The position numbers were made by a program, and so were the translations under genes. The notes under the pieces were generated by a model that saw only the letters and a program-made list of their open reading frames with translations, ran no database searches and was not told the DNA's origin. A stretch of 64,000 nt of DNA from Bacillota bacterium (lineage in GTDB: Bacteria; Bacillota; Clostridia; Christensenellales; Aristaeellaceae). The stretch lies in the NCBI GenBank assembly GCA_023436585.1, contig JAEZIN010000035.1, positions 62,001 through 126,000 on the forward strand, written 5' to 3'. Shown in pieces: positions 54,035-63,063 of this stretch (position 1 is the first letter of the stretch; the number at the start of each line of letters is the position of its first letter).

Positions 54035-54871
54035 ATGATACCGCTGGATACATGGGAAAAATGGCTGCCAGAGCTGGATGTTTGCGCCAAAAAGCTGCTA
54101 GGTCCGGAAGAGGTTAAAAGCTACCTTGCCATCCCCAAAGGTGACCGGGAAGCGCAGCTTCGGGAGCTGCTCACCAAGCCCATCTCCCGCTTTACCGCGG
54201 TCAACGAGGCGTACTTCCGTGCCCGCTGGGGCGAGGTGATTACAAGCCTGCAGCCGGAGGGGAGCCTTACCTTGTTGGAGGTGGCCTCCGGCGACGCGGA
54301 CATGATCCCCCAGTGCATGGCGCGCACACGTCCGGGCAGCGCATACATCACGGCCAACATGAACGAGAAACTCAACGAAAGCCTGATGCAAAGGATCGGC
54401 GGCCTGCCTATTACCATCAGGCTCATTGCCGACGACGCGGCCAATATTTTGCACCATATTGGCCAGGCGCAGGCGGATATCATCGCCTTCCAGCATGCCG
54501 TCAACGATGTGCTGCAGGCCATCCTCTGCGCGCAAAACGGCATTGACACCGTGTACAGCGACTGGATGGAGACGCTGCCGGCCATGATAACGCTTTTGCA
54601 GCGCGAGGTGGAAGCCGGCACACTGGAAAAGAACGTGCGGGAACCTTTTTTGAACCTCATGAAAGCGCTGTGGCCCACGCTGCGTACGGGCGGGCATGTG
54701 GCCATCAACCATTACATGTTCCAGTTGGATTTGGATTGGGGGTATCCCCCGGCGCTGTTTGAAAACATGGCGCCCATGGTGCGGGAATGGCTGCACGATC
54801 TGCCCAACTGCCGCGAGGTGACACTGGACGGATTTAACCCCCAGTGGTGGATTTTCCTTCAAAAGGTATAA
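54035..54871 (+). CDS. Class I SAM-dependent methyltransferase-like protein
   Basis: The 278-residue protein has a Rossmann-type motif I (LTLLEVASGDADM, about residues 77-89). Strand motifs follow (GSAYITANMNEKLNESLMQR; QADIIAFQHAVNDVLQAI), then a long hydrophobic C-terminal half with VAINHYMFQLDLDWG. Substrate unknown. Start at 54035 is preferred; the frame extends to an ATG at 53966 with a poor leader. Motif I is less Gly-rich than usual, so the call is moderate. Confidence 0.62.
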   Translation: MIPLDTWEKWLPELDVCAKKLLGPEEVKSYLAIPKGDREAQLRELLTKPISRFTAVNEAYFRARWGEVITSLQPEGSLTLLEVASGDADMIPQCMARTRPGSAYITANMNEKLNESLMQRIGGLPITIRLIADDAANILHHIGQAQADIIAFQHAVNDVLQAILCAQNGIDTVYSDWMETLPAMITLLQREVEAGTLEKNVREPFLNLMKALWPTLRTGGHVAINHYMFQLDLDWGYPPALFENMAPMVREWLHDLPNCREVTLDGFNPQWWIFLQKV

Positions 54872-54960
54872 CAGGTATATCCGGCGGCAAGCTAGAGGAA
54901 AGAGTTAAAACAAGCTGCCGCTTTCCATCATCCGGCGGACAGATAAAGGAGAAATAGTCC

Positions 54961-55320
54961 ATGAAGTTTTTATGGGTCACCCTCACGGCCCGCAACATGG
55001 AGGAATCGCTGAAGTTCTATCATGAGATCGTGGGCCTGCCCGTGGTAAGAAGGTTTCGGGCCGAAGGCGCGGGGGAGTTCGCCTTCCTGGGCGAGGGCGA
55101 AACGCAATTGGAGCTGGTGGTGCATCCATCCGGTTTGGAGCCGCATTACGGCCGGGAGCTGTCCATCGGCTTTGAGGTAAAATCGGTGGAGGAAAAGCTG
55201 AAGTTCGTCAAAGAAAAAGGCCTTACCCCGGAAGGCCCCTTTTCGCCCAATCCCCATGTCAGCTTCTTTTTTGTGACCGATCCCAGCGGCATCAGAGTAC
55301 AGTTCGTGGAAAACAGATAG
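54961..55320 (+). CDS. VOC/glyoxalase-fold protein
   Basis: The 119-residue product has the paired beta-alpha-beta-beta-beta modules of the vicinal oxygen chelate superfamily. It begins FLWVTLTARNMEESLKFYHE and ends FFFVTDPSGIRVQFVENR; Glu near 114 would be a metal ligand. Members include glyoxalase I, dioxygenases and antibiotic-binding proteins, and the substrate cannot be told. AGGAG lies 10 bases upstream. A bidirectional terminator separates it from the convergent rmlC-like gene. Confidence 0.85.
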   Translation: MKFLWVTLTARNMEESLKFYHEIVGLPVVRRFRAEGAGEFAFLGEGETQLELVVHPSGLEPHYGRELSIGFEVKSVEEKLKFVKEKGLTPEGPFSPNPHVSFFFVTDPSGIRVQFVENR

Positions 55321-55332
55321 TGGCAGAACATA

Positions 55333-55376
55333 AAAACCGGGCGGCTTCCATTTGTGTGTGGAGGCCGCCCGGTTTT
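55333..55376. terminator. Bidirectional terminator
   Basis: A 10-bp GC stem (CCGGGCGGC with GCCGCCCGG) flanked by A residues on the left and TTTT on the right, between convergent genes. Confidence 0.88.
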
Positions 55377-55382
55377 ATGTTG

Positions 55383-55976
55383 TCACAGGTTGCAATCACT
55401 GTCCCTCAGTTCCGGCGCATCCCTGTCCTGCTGGGACAGGATGGGCTCCTCCACATCAAAGGGGATGTTCAGCTCCTTATCCCTGTAGGTGATGGCCCGG
55501 CTGTATTCCGGGTCAAAGCATGCATCAATCCTAAATACGATGTTTGTGTCATCCGCAAGCGTTAAAAGCGCATGACCAAACCCTTGGGGCACATACAACT
55601 GCTTTTTGTTTTCAGGGCTTAGTTCCACGCAGACCCATTGTTTGTACGTTTTGGAATGCTTGCGCAGATCCACGGCATAGTCAAGGCATCTGCCTTTTGT
55701 GCAATAGATCAGCTTCGCCTGCGCTTTGGGGTTGTTTTGAAAATGGATGCCATACAGGGTGCCTGCTTTTATCGGGCAGTACAAATATTCCTCTGCGAAT
55801 TCTGCCCGGATGCCTGCCGCTTCCAATTCCTCTTTGGAAAAGGTCTTGTAGACAGGGCCCCTCTCCTCGTCCCTGGGCTCATACTTCAAAATGAGCACTT
55901 CGGGCAGCTCCGTGGGTATCACTTGGAGCACTTGCTCATCCTCCTGCCGTCTGTTTGGTATCCCCGCCCGGTTCAC
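55383..55976 (-). CDS. rfbC: dTDP-4-dehydrorhamnose 3,5-epimerase-like protein
   Basis: The 197-residue cupin has the RmlC landmarks: GTLYGIHFQNNPKAQAKLIY (catalytic His in GIHFQ), KGRCLDYAVDLRK, PQGFGHALLTL and a C-terminal YRDKELNIPF. It should epimerise C3 and C5 of a dTDP-keto-sugar on the way to L-rhamnose or a related sugar. No other rml genes are in the window, so its product may be a modified sugar. It is the last gene of a three-gene minus-strand unit, 5 bases after the glycosyltransferase. Confidence 0.85.
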   Translation of the reverse strand: MNRAGIPNRRQEDEQVLQVIPTELPEVLILKYEPRDEERGPVYKTFSKEELEAAGIRAEFAEEYLYCPIKAGTLYGIHFQNNPKAQAKLIYCTKGRCLDYAVDLRKHSKTYKQWVCVELSPENKKQLYVPQGFGHALLTLADDTNIVFRIDACFDPEYSRAITYRDKELNIPFDVEEPILSQQDRDAPELRDSDCNL

Positions 55977-55981
55977 ATCCC

Positions 55982-57913
55982 TTATTTGTAGTAATGCACA
56001 TCCACGTCGACAGCCATGTCCTTAAAAAGCTCGAACTTGCTTTCTTCAAAACCGGGCGGCCCGGCAAAGACCTTGCCGTTGCTGGTGATGCCAAAGCCTT
56101 CCAGACAGCCCCCGCCTTCCATGTCCGGCTCTCCGTTCCCGTTTTCGTCGTGGAAAACAAACACGGCGTATTCGCCATAGGGTATATCCACAAATTGAAA
56201 TTCCGCGCCGCCGTCCGTAATCGGCGCGCTCATGTGCTTCATGCCGGGCAGAATCATCATCTGCCCCTTGTTGAACAGATGGGCAATGGCAGCGCCCTGT
56301 CTGCCTTTGAACAGACGGGCATGGATCGTCAGCGTGCTCACATCCCTTGGGTCCGCGCCGCCCGTTTGGGCCTGCTGGCCTGGCGCTCCGGCACCCGTTT
56401 GGGCCGGAGTGGACTTTTCCTCCCGGCCCGGAAGGGTCGCCCGGTAGATGGTGAACGCATACCAGGAGGCAGGCAGCCGAAACTCCTTCATGCCGGCAGC
56501 GTTCAGCTGCCCTTTTCGCTGCCATTCGGCCATCGACTGGTAATAGTCGGCGGCCCCGCGCCGCTGCAAAAGCCAGACACGCGGCGAGCCTTCCACCTGC
56601 GCTATATCCGTAATCGTCATGCCGTTGGGCCGGAAGGCGTCATAATTGCTGTAGCCCTCGTATCCGCCGCGCTGGTAGTAATAGTTTTTGTGGTCCGCAA
56701 AGTAATAGCTGAACGTGCCCAGGGTATGCTCATCCGTATGCAAAAACACGTCGTCGGGCTCGATGCGCTCCTGCAAATACGCCACGGCCTCCGTCATGGG
56801 CCCGTTGACCCGCTCCGTGTGGATGGCGAGAATTTGCAGCAGCGAAAGGCCGGCAATGATGGCGCAGGCAATGTACATATACCGCTTTTTTTCAAACCCC
56901 GCCAGGGCATAGGCGATGCACAGGGCAAGCAGGCCCATCAGCGGCACCATATACCGTTCCACCAGCACCGGGCGTATCAGCCGGGAGGCAACCACGCCCC
57001 CCAGAATGGTGATAAAGAAGGTGCCCATAGCGAATAGGACAAGCCGTACGCTTCCATCCTTTTCCCGCAGCCGCTGCAATATGCCAAAGGCAATCAGGCC
57101 CATGGCGATATAGAAAGTCGCCTCCGCGTAATTGGGCGACGCCAGGCCGAAAAATTTGCTGCCGAAGGGATATATCAGTGTTTGCCAGATCACCTGATTG
57201 GTGACGGGCGGAATCCAAAAATGCTCCGATACGCGGCTCACCTGGCTCACCAGCGCCACCATCCACGGTGCGTAGCCAAGGAGGAGCGCTCCCATGGCCA
57301 GCAAAAGCGGGCGCGCTTTCTTCCTCTCCAGCAGCACAAAAAGCAGCATCAAGGCGCACAGTACGGCCACCGCCAGCAGCGCGTAATAGTGCGTGTACAT
57401 GGCGGCCATGGAAAAGAACGCGAACTTTACATAGTCCGCGTTCTTTTCATCCCGCAAGGCCAGGTAGCCGTATAATGCGCTGCCGGTGACAAAAAACGCC
57501 GCCCAGGTGTACATGCGCGCTTCCTGGCCCATGAAGTGGGTGACAGGGAAGCAGAACAATAGCACGGCGAACAAAAGCCCCGTGTTAATCCCCGCCGCCC
57601 TTTTCACAGGGCCTATGCCCAGCGCGGCCAAGGCGACTACCCCCAGCACCGAAAAGAAGCGCAGTGTGAACACCGTATTGCCAAACACCAGGCAAATTAC
57701 CCGCAGCATCAAATAATACAGCGGCGGGTGGCTGTCGTTGGCCGTGATGCGTATGATGTCTGCAAAGCCCTGCTTTACCAGGCTGCCCGTGTACGATTCG
57801 TCATACCACAGGCTTTCATGGGTAATGTTAAGGGAAAGCAGCGCAGCGCCCAACACCAGTATGGCCGCCCACAGCGCCATGGGCCTATAATCTCTTTTCC
57901 TCGCCTCCATCAA
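55982..57913 (-). CDS. Membrane glycosyltransferase, GT39/PMT type
   Basis: The 643-residue protein has about ten to twelve hydrophobic spans and the motifs LWYDESYTGSLV (acidic Asp38/Glu39, the GT-C catalytic site) and NDSHPPLYYLML. A soluble C-terminal domain of about 170 residues follows (RPAxLPGREE linker, then a beta sandwich with YGEYAVFVFHDENGNGEPD, DUF2141-like). GT-C enzymes use lipid-linked sugars at the outer face of the membrane. The 4-base overlap with the gene upstream indicates coupled translation. Confidence 0.85.
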   Translation of the reverse strand: MMEARKRDYRPMALWAAILVLGAALLSLNITHESLWYDESYTGSLVKQGFADIIRITANDSHPPLYYLMLRVICLVFGNTVFTLRFFSVLGVVALAALGIGPVKRAAGINTGLLFAVLLFCFPVTHFMGQEARMYTWAAFFVTGSALYGYLALRDEKNADYVKFAFFSMAAMYTHYYALLAVAVLCALMLLFVLLERKKARPLLLAMGALLLGYAPWMVALVSQVSRVSEHFWIPPVTNQVIWQTLIYPFGSKFFGLASPNYAEATFYIAMGLIAFGILQRLREKDGSVRLVLFAMGTFFITILGGVVASRLIRPVLVERYMVPLMGLLALCIAYALAGFEKKRYMYIACAIIAGLSLLQILAIHTERVNGPMTEAVAYLQERIEPDDVFLHTDEHTLGTFSYYFADHKNYYYQRGGYEGYSNYDAFRPNGMTITDIAQVEGSPRVWLLQRRGAADYYQSMAEWQRKGQLNAAGMKEFRLPASWYAFTIYRATLPGREEKSTPAQTGAGAPGQQAQTGGADPRDVSTLTIHARLFKGRQGAAIAHLFNKGQMMILPGMKHMSAPITDGGAEFQFVDIPYGEYAVFVFHDENGNGEPDMEGGGCLEGFGITSNGKVFAGPPGFEESKFELFKDMAVDVDVHYYK

Positions 57914-59550
57914 ATCTTCTCCTGTATGTAATCGAGTATCATGCCGTGCAGCTCACGGCTCCAGAAGCTGCCCTCATGGGGCGCGCGGTCCACGCAGATA
58001 GCCCTCACGTCCGCGCCGCAGTCGCATAGCCTGCGGTACATAAGGTCCATCTGGTCATAAGGCACCAGGGAATCGGCGCTGCCGTGAATCAACAGGAAGG
58101 GCGGGTAATCCTTGCCCTCTTTTATGTGGCTGACCGGGCTCATTTCGGTGAGGACCTGCTTTACATCCTTGCCGCTTGTCAGCGCGCGGAACACGTTGCC
58201 GTGCGGTTCGCCGGGAAGCTCGCCGCCCAGCAGACGCATAAGGTCGGTGGGTCCGAAGCACTCAATCACCAGCTTCACCGCGTCGGACTCCTTAGCGTAT
58301 TCTGCCGTTTTGTAGCGGGGGTCATCGCCTGTGAGGCCGACGAGCAGGGCTGTATTGCCCCCGGAGGAGGTGCCAAAGATACCCACCCGGTCCTTGTCGA
58401 TGTGGTATTCCTCCGCGTTGGCCCGCAGGTAGCGGATGGCCGTCTTCACATCCTGCAAATAGGCGGGGAAGGGGTGCCCCTCCAGGCCGTTCCGGTGGGT
58501 GACCATAGCCACGGCAATGCCCTGCTGCGCGTAATTCGCCATCTGCGCAAGCTCATAATGGATGTCCGGGAAGGTCCAGCCGCTGCCCTGCACAAACACA
58601 ATCAGCGGTGCTTTGGGCGTCGCGATCTCCTCGGGCTTCCAGGGGGTTACAAGGGCCAGGGTGATATCCTGCCCCGTCTGTGTGGAATAGACGATGCCGG
58701 GCTTCACATACGCCATGCCGGTAAGGCCTGGGTTGTTGGAGATGTGCTTGATGGGCGGATACGGCTTGCGAACGCCGCGTTCGATTTCTACATTCACCTG
58801 GTTGTAGACGATCACGTGCTGGCCCTCCCGGCCGTAGGGGTGGGCCTTGTCAACGCCCCGGAACCACGGATAATCCCTGTCCTTGTCACACTCGCCATGC
58901 AATAGGTCAATGACGCCCTCCGCCAGCTCCTCCACCTGCGCGGCCTCCTCCGGCCCCTTGCTGTGGCCGGTTAAGATGTAGTCGAAGGCAGAGCGGTATC
59001 CGGTAAGCAGCCTGCTTAATGATTCTGAAAGGACCTTCAGGGGCAGTGATTCGTCCAGCTGCATCCACAAGTGGGTGTTGACGGCATCGCCGGAGAACAA
59101 AAGCCTGTGCTTGCGGCATAAAAGCGTCACGCTGCCCGCTGTATGCCCCGGTACAGGAATCACTTCCAGGGTAATGCCGCCCAGATCGAACACGTCATCG
59201 TCCTTCAACGGCAGCAGCCGGCAGGGCGCCAGGCCGCTTTCCTTCAGCATCACCTGTGTTTCGGGGAAGCCAAAATGCAAATCATGCAGCTCCCAATCCT
59301 TGGGATGAAGATACGCTTCCTCAAAAAACACGTTGCCGTATATGTGGTCACAGTGGCCGTGGGTGTTCACCACGATCACGGGAAGATTTGTGATCTCCCG
59401 CACCACGTCCATTAAATTTTCCTTACCGTTTAGTGTGTCGATCAGCAGCGCCCGCTTTTCGCCTGTAATGAGATAGCAGGTGGATTCCCCCGCGTCGTCG
59501 ATGAGCGTCACGTCTTCGTTGATGGGGACCAGGTTCGCTCTGCGTGCCAT
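57910..59550 (-). CDS. Fused metallo-beta-lactamase-fold and alpha/beta-hydrolase protein
   Basis: The 546-residue product joins two enzymes. Residues 1-220 are an MBL domain with THGHCDH (His64, His66, Asp68, His69) and GHTAGSV. Residues 285-546 are an alpha/beta hydrolase of the acyl-peptidase/esterase kind: VFVQGSGW (oxyanion region), GTSSGGNTALL (Ser nucleophile), HGSADSLVPYDQ (Asp) and APHEGSFW (His). The start at 59550 has GAGAGGG upstream, and the frame extends only 8 codons more. Both active sites look complete. It heads the operon with the glycosyltransferase and RmlC homologue. Substrate unknown. Confidence 0.87.
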   Translation of the reverse strand: MARRANLVPINEDVTLIDDAGESTCYLITGEKRALLIDTLNGKENLMDVVREITNLPVIVVNTHGHCDHIYGNVFFEEAYLHPKDWELHDLHFGFPETQVMLKESGLAPCRLLPLKDDDVFDLGGITLEVIPVPGHTAGSVTLLCRKHRLLFSGDAVNTHLWMQLDESLPLKVLSESLSRLLTGYRSAFDYILTGHSKGPEEAAQVEELAEGVIDLLHGECDKDRDYPWFRGVDKAHPYGREGQHVIVYNQVNVEIERGVRKPYPPIKHISNNPGLTGMAYVKPGIVYSTQTGQDITLALVTPWKPEEIATPKAPLIVFVQGSGWTFPDIHYELAQMANYAQQGIAVAMVTHRNGLEGHPFPAYLQDVKTAIRYLRANAEEYHIDKDRVGIFGTSSGGNTALLVGLTGDDPRYKTAEYAKESDAVKLVIECFGPTDLMRLLGGELPGEPHGNVFRALTSGKDVKQVLTEMSPVSHIKEGKDYPPFLLIHGSADSLVPYDQMDLMYRRLCDCGADVRAICVDRAPHEGSFWSRELHGMILDYIQEKI

Positions 59551-59689
59551 AGCTGTGCCCTCTCTTATTTCCAATTTTTGATCACATTTTCTGCATTATA
59601 CCATTGATAGGGGAGATTGAAAAGACGGCATCCCTTAATGGATGGCATAGTTCATTGTGTGCTATTTGTATGAAGATACGATACCCCCG

Positions 59690-59840
59690 AAGGTCCAGGG
59701 CTCCGGAACACCGCCCCTGCCGGTGGCAGAAAAGGGCGGTGTGGAGGAGGCTGGCGAAACGAGCGATAGGAGCGGTAGCGAACCAGCGCGACGATTGAGC
59801 CAGATGGAGGACCGGAAAGCCCTGGCCGATCCGTGAGGCA
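59690..59840. repeat. Long interspersed hairpin repeat, reverse orientation
   Basis: Starting CCGAAGGTCCAGGGCT and ending ACCGGAAAGCCCTGG, with GCGACGATTGAGCC and a GCCGGTGGC-type inner portion in the loop, it is the reverse of the long copy at 17.8 kb. It fills most of the divergent gap 59551-59958. Confidence 0.7.
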
Positions 59841-59879
59841 AGGAACATCAATCCTGCACAAAATACTACTCCCTCCCCA

Positions 59880-59908
59880 TTGACAACAATATCACAAAGT
59901 ATTACAAT
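59880..59908 (+). promoter_or_regulatory. Promoter of the TetR-ABC operon
   Basis: TTGACA (59880-59885), 17-base spacer and TACAAT (59903-59908), 50 bases before the TetR start. TGAC and GTCA lie 16 bases apart just downstream, a possible self-binding site of the repressor. Confidence 0.8.
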
Positions 59909-59958
59909 ATGACCATTCCAACACAAACAGTCAAACATACTAAACGGAGGTCCCTTTT

Positions 59959-60567
59959 ATGCCCAGAGCCCTTACAGACAACGAGCGCGACCATATCAGG
60001 CAGCGGCTGATGGAGGAAGCGGAAAACTGCCTCCGCCAATACGGTGTGCGCAAAACAACGGTGGATGAGCTTACAAAAAAGGCGCGCATCCCCAAGGGCA
60101 CATTCTACCTTTTCTACGAATCCAAGGAACTGCTTTTTTACGATGTACTCCTGAAATTCCATGAGTCCATTCAACAGGAGCTCCTTCATAAGCTGGGTGA
60201 ATTATCAGGATGCATCACGCCGGACGCCATGACAGACCTTCTCTTCACTTTTTATCAAAGGGTGGAGTCATCCTTCCTCTACCCCCTTTTAACCGGCGGG
60301 GAAATCGAACTGCTGATGCAAAAGCTCTCCCCGGAATTGATCGCCGCCCACGCGCAGACGGACGACTTTCAGGTGGAGCAGTTAATCCATTTGGTGCCCG
60401 GTATCGATGCAAAGCGTGTTCCCCATTTCAGCGCGGCGCTCCGGGCCGTGTTCCTCTCCATGCTGCACAAGCGGGAGGTGGGGGAGCCGGTGTTCCCTGC
60501 TGCGCTGTATATTCTGATCCGCGGCGTGGTGCTGCAACTGTTTGAAAGGGATGGTTCCAAGGTATGA
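59959..60567 (+). CDS. TetR-family transcriptional regulator
   Basis: The 202-residue protein has an N-terminal TetR helix-turn-helix (KTTVDELTKKARIPKGTFYL at about residues 33-52) and a divergent ligand domain. It leads an operon with an ABC ATPase and two permeases, overlapping the next gene by 4 bases. It most likely represses the operon until the exporter's substrate is present. GGAGG lies 8 bases before ATG 59959. Confidence 0.92.
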   Translation: MPRALTDNERDHIRQRLMEEAENCLRQYGVRKTTVDELTKKARIPKGTFYLFYESKELLFYDVLLKFHESIQQELLHKLGELSGCITPDAMTDLLFTFYQRVESSFLYPLLTGGEIELLMQKLSPELIAAHAQTDDFQVEQLIHLVPGIDAKRVPHFSAALRAVFLSMLHKREVGEPVFPAALYILIRGVVLQLFERDGSKV

Positions 60568-61409
60568 TCCGGGTAGATGGTTTACACTTTTCCTACACAT
60601 CCAAGCCCTTCATTGAAGATATGCGCTTTGAGGTGGGCGGCGGGGAAATCTTCGGTTTTTTAGGCCCTTCCGGGGCCGGCAAAAGCACGGTGCAAAAGAT
60701 ACTCACGGGGCTCATCGCAAATTACCGCGGCAGCGTGACGGTGGACGGCATGGAGGTAAAGCGCCATGACAGAAGCTATTATGAAAAGATCGGCGTGGAT
60801 TTTGAGTTTCCCAGCCTCTACGAAAAGCTCACCGCCAGGGAAAACCTGCAGTTTTTCGCCTCGCTGTACAAAAAGCAAACGGACATCACCAGCCATTTAA
60901 ACAGTGTGGGCCTAGCACAGGATGCGGACAAGAAGGTGGCAGAATTTTCGAAAGGCATGAAGTCCAGGCTCAACTTCATCAAGGCGCTTTTGCACGATCC
61001 CAAAGTTTTGTTCCTGGATGAGCCTACCTCCGGCTTGGACCCGCAAAACGCCAGGCAGATGAAGGACATCATCCTTGCGCAAAAGGCCAAGGGGAAAACC
61101 ATTCTCTTAACAACCCACAACATGTACGACGCCACGGAGCTTTGCGACCGGGTGGCCTTTATTGTGGATGGCAGCGTGCGCGCGCTGGATACGCCCCATC
61201 ACCTCATCATGCAAAAAGGCGCGGCAAAGCTTTGCTACACCTATCATCAAAACGGCGAAGAAAAAAAGGGGGATGTGTTTCTTACAGAAACTGGCGGCGA
61301 TGAAACACTTTTGAAGCTCATCAGGGAAAACCGCCTGACCTCCATCCACAGCAGCGAGCCCACGCTCAACGACCTGTTTGTGGAATTGACGGGGAGGGAG
61401 CTTGCATGA
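60564..61409 (+). CDS. ABC transporter ATP-binding protein
   Basis: The 281-residue ATPase has Walker A GPSGAGKST (34-42), signature FSKGMKSRLNF, Walker B VLFLDEPTSGLD and H-loop LLTTHNMYD. The short C-terminal part is that of drug/lantibiotic-type exporters. ATGA overlaps link it to the genes on both sides. Confidence 0.94.
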   Translation: MIRVDGLHFSYTSKPFIEDMRFEVGGGEIFGFLGPSGAGKSTVQKILTGLIANYRGSVTVDGMEVKRHDRSYYEKIGVDFEFPSLYEKLTARENLQFFASLYKKQTDITSHLNSVGLAQDADKKVAEFSKGMKSRLNFIKALLHDPKVLFLDEPTSGLDPQNARQMKDIILAQKAKGKTILLTTHNMYDATELCDRVAFIVDGSVRALDTPHHLIMQKGAAKLCYTYHQNGEEKKGDVFLTETGGDETLLKLIRENRLTSIHSSEPTLNDLFVELTGRELA

Positions 61410-62086
61410 ATGTGCTGCCCCTTGTGAAGGGGGATTTCCGCCTGCAGTGGAAATACGGCTTTTACGCCCTCTACCTGTTTTTGTGCGCGCTGTATATAGG
61501 CATCCTTCTTTTCCTGCCCGAAGGCGTGCGGCGCACCGCGGCGGTGATCCTGGTCTTTTCCGATCCGGCGGCCATGGGCCTGTTTTTCCTGGGCGCCATG
61601 GTGCTCTTTGAGCAGAGCCAGCACGTGGTAAGCAGCCTGGCCGTTGCGCCCGTATCCGCCGGGGAGTATGTGCTTTCGAAGCTTTTGTCCCTGTCTATCG
61701 TTTCCACCGGCGCAGGCGTTTTGATCGCGCTGTTTTCCGGCGGCGGGTTTTCCCCGCTGCCGCTGCTGATGGGCATTTTCCTGGGTTCCATGCTGTTTTC
61801 TGCCGTGGGCATGATCCTGGCCGCTCATTCCGCAACGCTCAACCGGTTCCTGCTAATCACGGTGCCTGCCGAGATCCTCATTATTCTGCCGGCCATAGCC
61901 TGGCTGTTGGGCTTTTGTCCCCCGGCATTGATGCTCCACCCCGGCGTGTGCGTCATACTGCTGCTGATGGGCGGGGAAAATCTGTGGCTTGCGCTGGCCG
62001 TGCTCCTTGTGTGGACAGCAGGCTTTTATTTGCTGGCATCTAGGGCTGCGGCCTGCATGTTTTTACGGTCGGGAGGCGGAGTTTGA
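61406..62086 (+). CDS. ABC transporter permease, first subunit
   Basis: The 226-residue protein has six hydrophobic spans (for example FYALYLFLCALYIGILLFLP) and QSQHVVSSLAVAPVSAGEYV, a motif of ABC-2-type exporters with fluoroquinolone-exporter-like build. It pairs with the next permease to form a heterodimeric channel powered by the ATPase upstream. Confidence 0.88.
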   Translation: MNVLPLVKGDFRLQWKYGFYALYLFLCALYIGILLFLPEGVRRTAAVILVFSDPAAMGLFFLGAMVLFEQSQHVVSSLAVAPVSAGEYVLSKLLSLSIVSTGAGVLIALFSGGGFSPLPLLMGIFLGSMLFSAVGMILAAHSATLNRFLLITVPAEILIILPAIAWLLGFCPPALMLHPGVCVILLLMGGENLWLALAVLLVWTAGFYLLASRAAACMFLRSGGGV

Positions 62087-62805
62087 TGAAAGCCATGTTC
62101 CTTTCCTTTCAGATGCTTGTAAAGCAGGTGCTGAAGGATGGCATGCTGCTGGCCGCCTGTGTCGGCCCTCTGCTTGCGGCTGCCCTGTTCCGCTTTGGCA
62201 TACCTGTCCTGGAAAACCTGCTGTACGGTTACTTTCAAACCGCGCAAATCATACGGCCCTATTATTTGCTCATCGACCTTACGCTGGCATTGATGACGCC
62301 TTACCTTTTCTGCTTTGCCGCCGCCATGGTGATGCTTACCGAGTTTGACGAGCACATGGCCGGATACCTGGTGGTAACGCCTATCGGCAGGACGGGATAC
62401 CTGCTTTCCCGCCTGATCCTGCCCGCCGCCATCGCTTTTTTAGCTTCCCTGGCGCTGCTTTTGTGCTTTTCCCTCACGCCCTGGCACTTCCCTACCGCCA
62501 TAGCCGTCTGCCTTCTTTCCAGCCTCACGTGCGCCGCCGTCGCCCTGCTGTTGTACGCTCTTTCCCACAACCGGGTGGAGGGCATGGCGCTGGGCAAGGC
62601 GGCCGGGCTGATGCTGCTGGGGCTGCCGGTGCCCTTCCTGCTCCCGGGGGAGATACAGTATGTCTTCTCCCCGCTGCCCTCTTTCTGGATTGCAAGGTTC
62701 GCCCTGTATCCCGGTGCGCTGCCCCTTATGGCGGGGCTTGCAACCTCCCTTATCTGGCTGTACGTTTTGCGGGGCAGGTTTATGCGCAAGCTGGCGGCGG
62801 GGTAA
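62083..62805 (+). CDS. ABC transporter permease, second subunit
   Basis: The 240-residue protein has six hydrophobic spans and EFDEHMAGYLVVTPIGRTGY, matching the position of the corresponding motif in the first permease. It overlaps the upstream gene by 4 bases. Substrate not evident; small drug or peptide export is typical for TetR-linked systems of this layout. Confidence 0.88.
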   Translation: MMKAMFLSFQMLVKQVLKDGMLLAACVGPLLAAALFRFGIPVLENLLYGYFQTAQIIRPYYLLIDLTLALMTPYLFCFAAAMVMLTEFDEHMAGYLVVTPIGRTGYLLSRLILPAAIAFLASLALLLCFSLTPWHFPTAIAVCLLSSLTCAAVALLLYALSHNRVEGMALGKAAGLMLLGLPVPFLLPGEIQYVFSPLPSFWIARFALYPGALPLMAGLATSLIWLYVLRGRFMRKLAAG

Positions 62806-62826
62806 GCTGCCGATTATTTTGGCAAA

Positions 62827-62854
62827 AGCCGTCCCGTTTCATAACGGGGTGGCT
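62827..62854. other. Hairpin at the left flank of the second 188-bp element
   Basis: AGCCGTCCCGTT pairs with AACGGGGTGGCT (two G-T pairs). It closely resembles the terminator stem at 63064-63093 on the other side of the element, so the element may sit between two copies of one terminator hairpin. Confidence 0.5.
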
Positions 62855-62868
62855 CAGACCACAAACAA

Positions 62869-63057
62869 CCCCGGGAGGTATCGGAGGGCCGAAGCCCTCT
62901 GATTTTTTATCGCAAACCAGCGACATGTGCGGTGGTTTGCGCAGGAATTTCGAAGAAATTCCTACCTTACCCGAGCAAATGGCCGCAAAATGGCGATGCC
63001 ATTTTGCAATGCAGCGAGGGAAAGAGTTCAACAAAGTGGCATAGCCACTTTGTTGAT
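62869..63057. repeat. 188-bp multi-hairpin element, copy 2
   Basis: The same five hairpins as at 20316, here with AGGAATTTC/GAAATTCCT, GCAAAATGGC/GCCATTTTGC and CAACAAAGTGGC/GCCACTTTGTTG all perfectly paired. Several stem differences from copy 1 are matched on both arms, so structure rather than sequence seems to be kept. Both copies lie shortly before phage-type genes with the AACAGGGGAG element. Confidence 0.75.
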
Positions 63058-63063
63058 ACGTTA

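Noticed and set aside
58765..58790. GAAC...GTTC palindrome resembling a LexA box
   Set aside because: The centre is five bases, not four, and it lies inside the hydrolase coding sequence.
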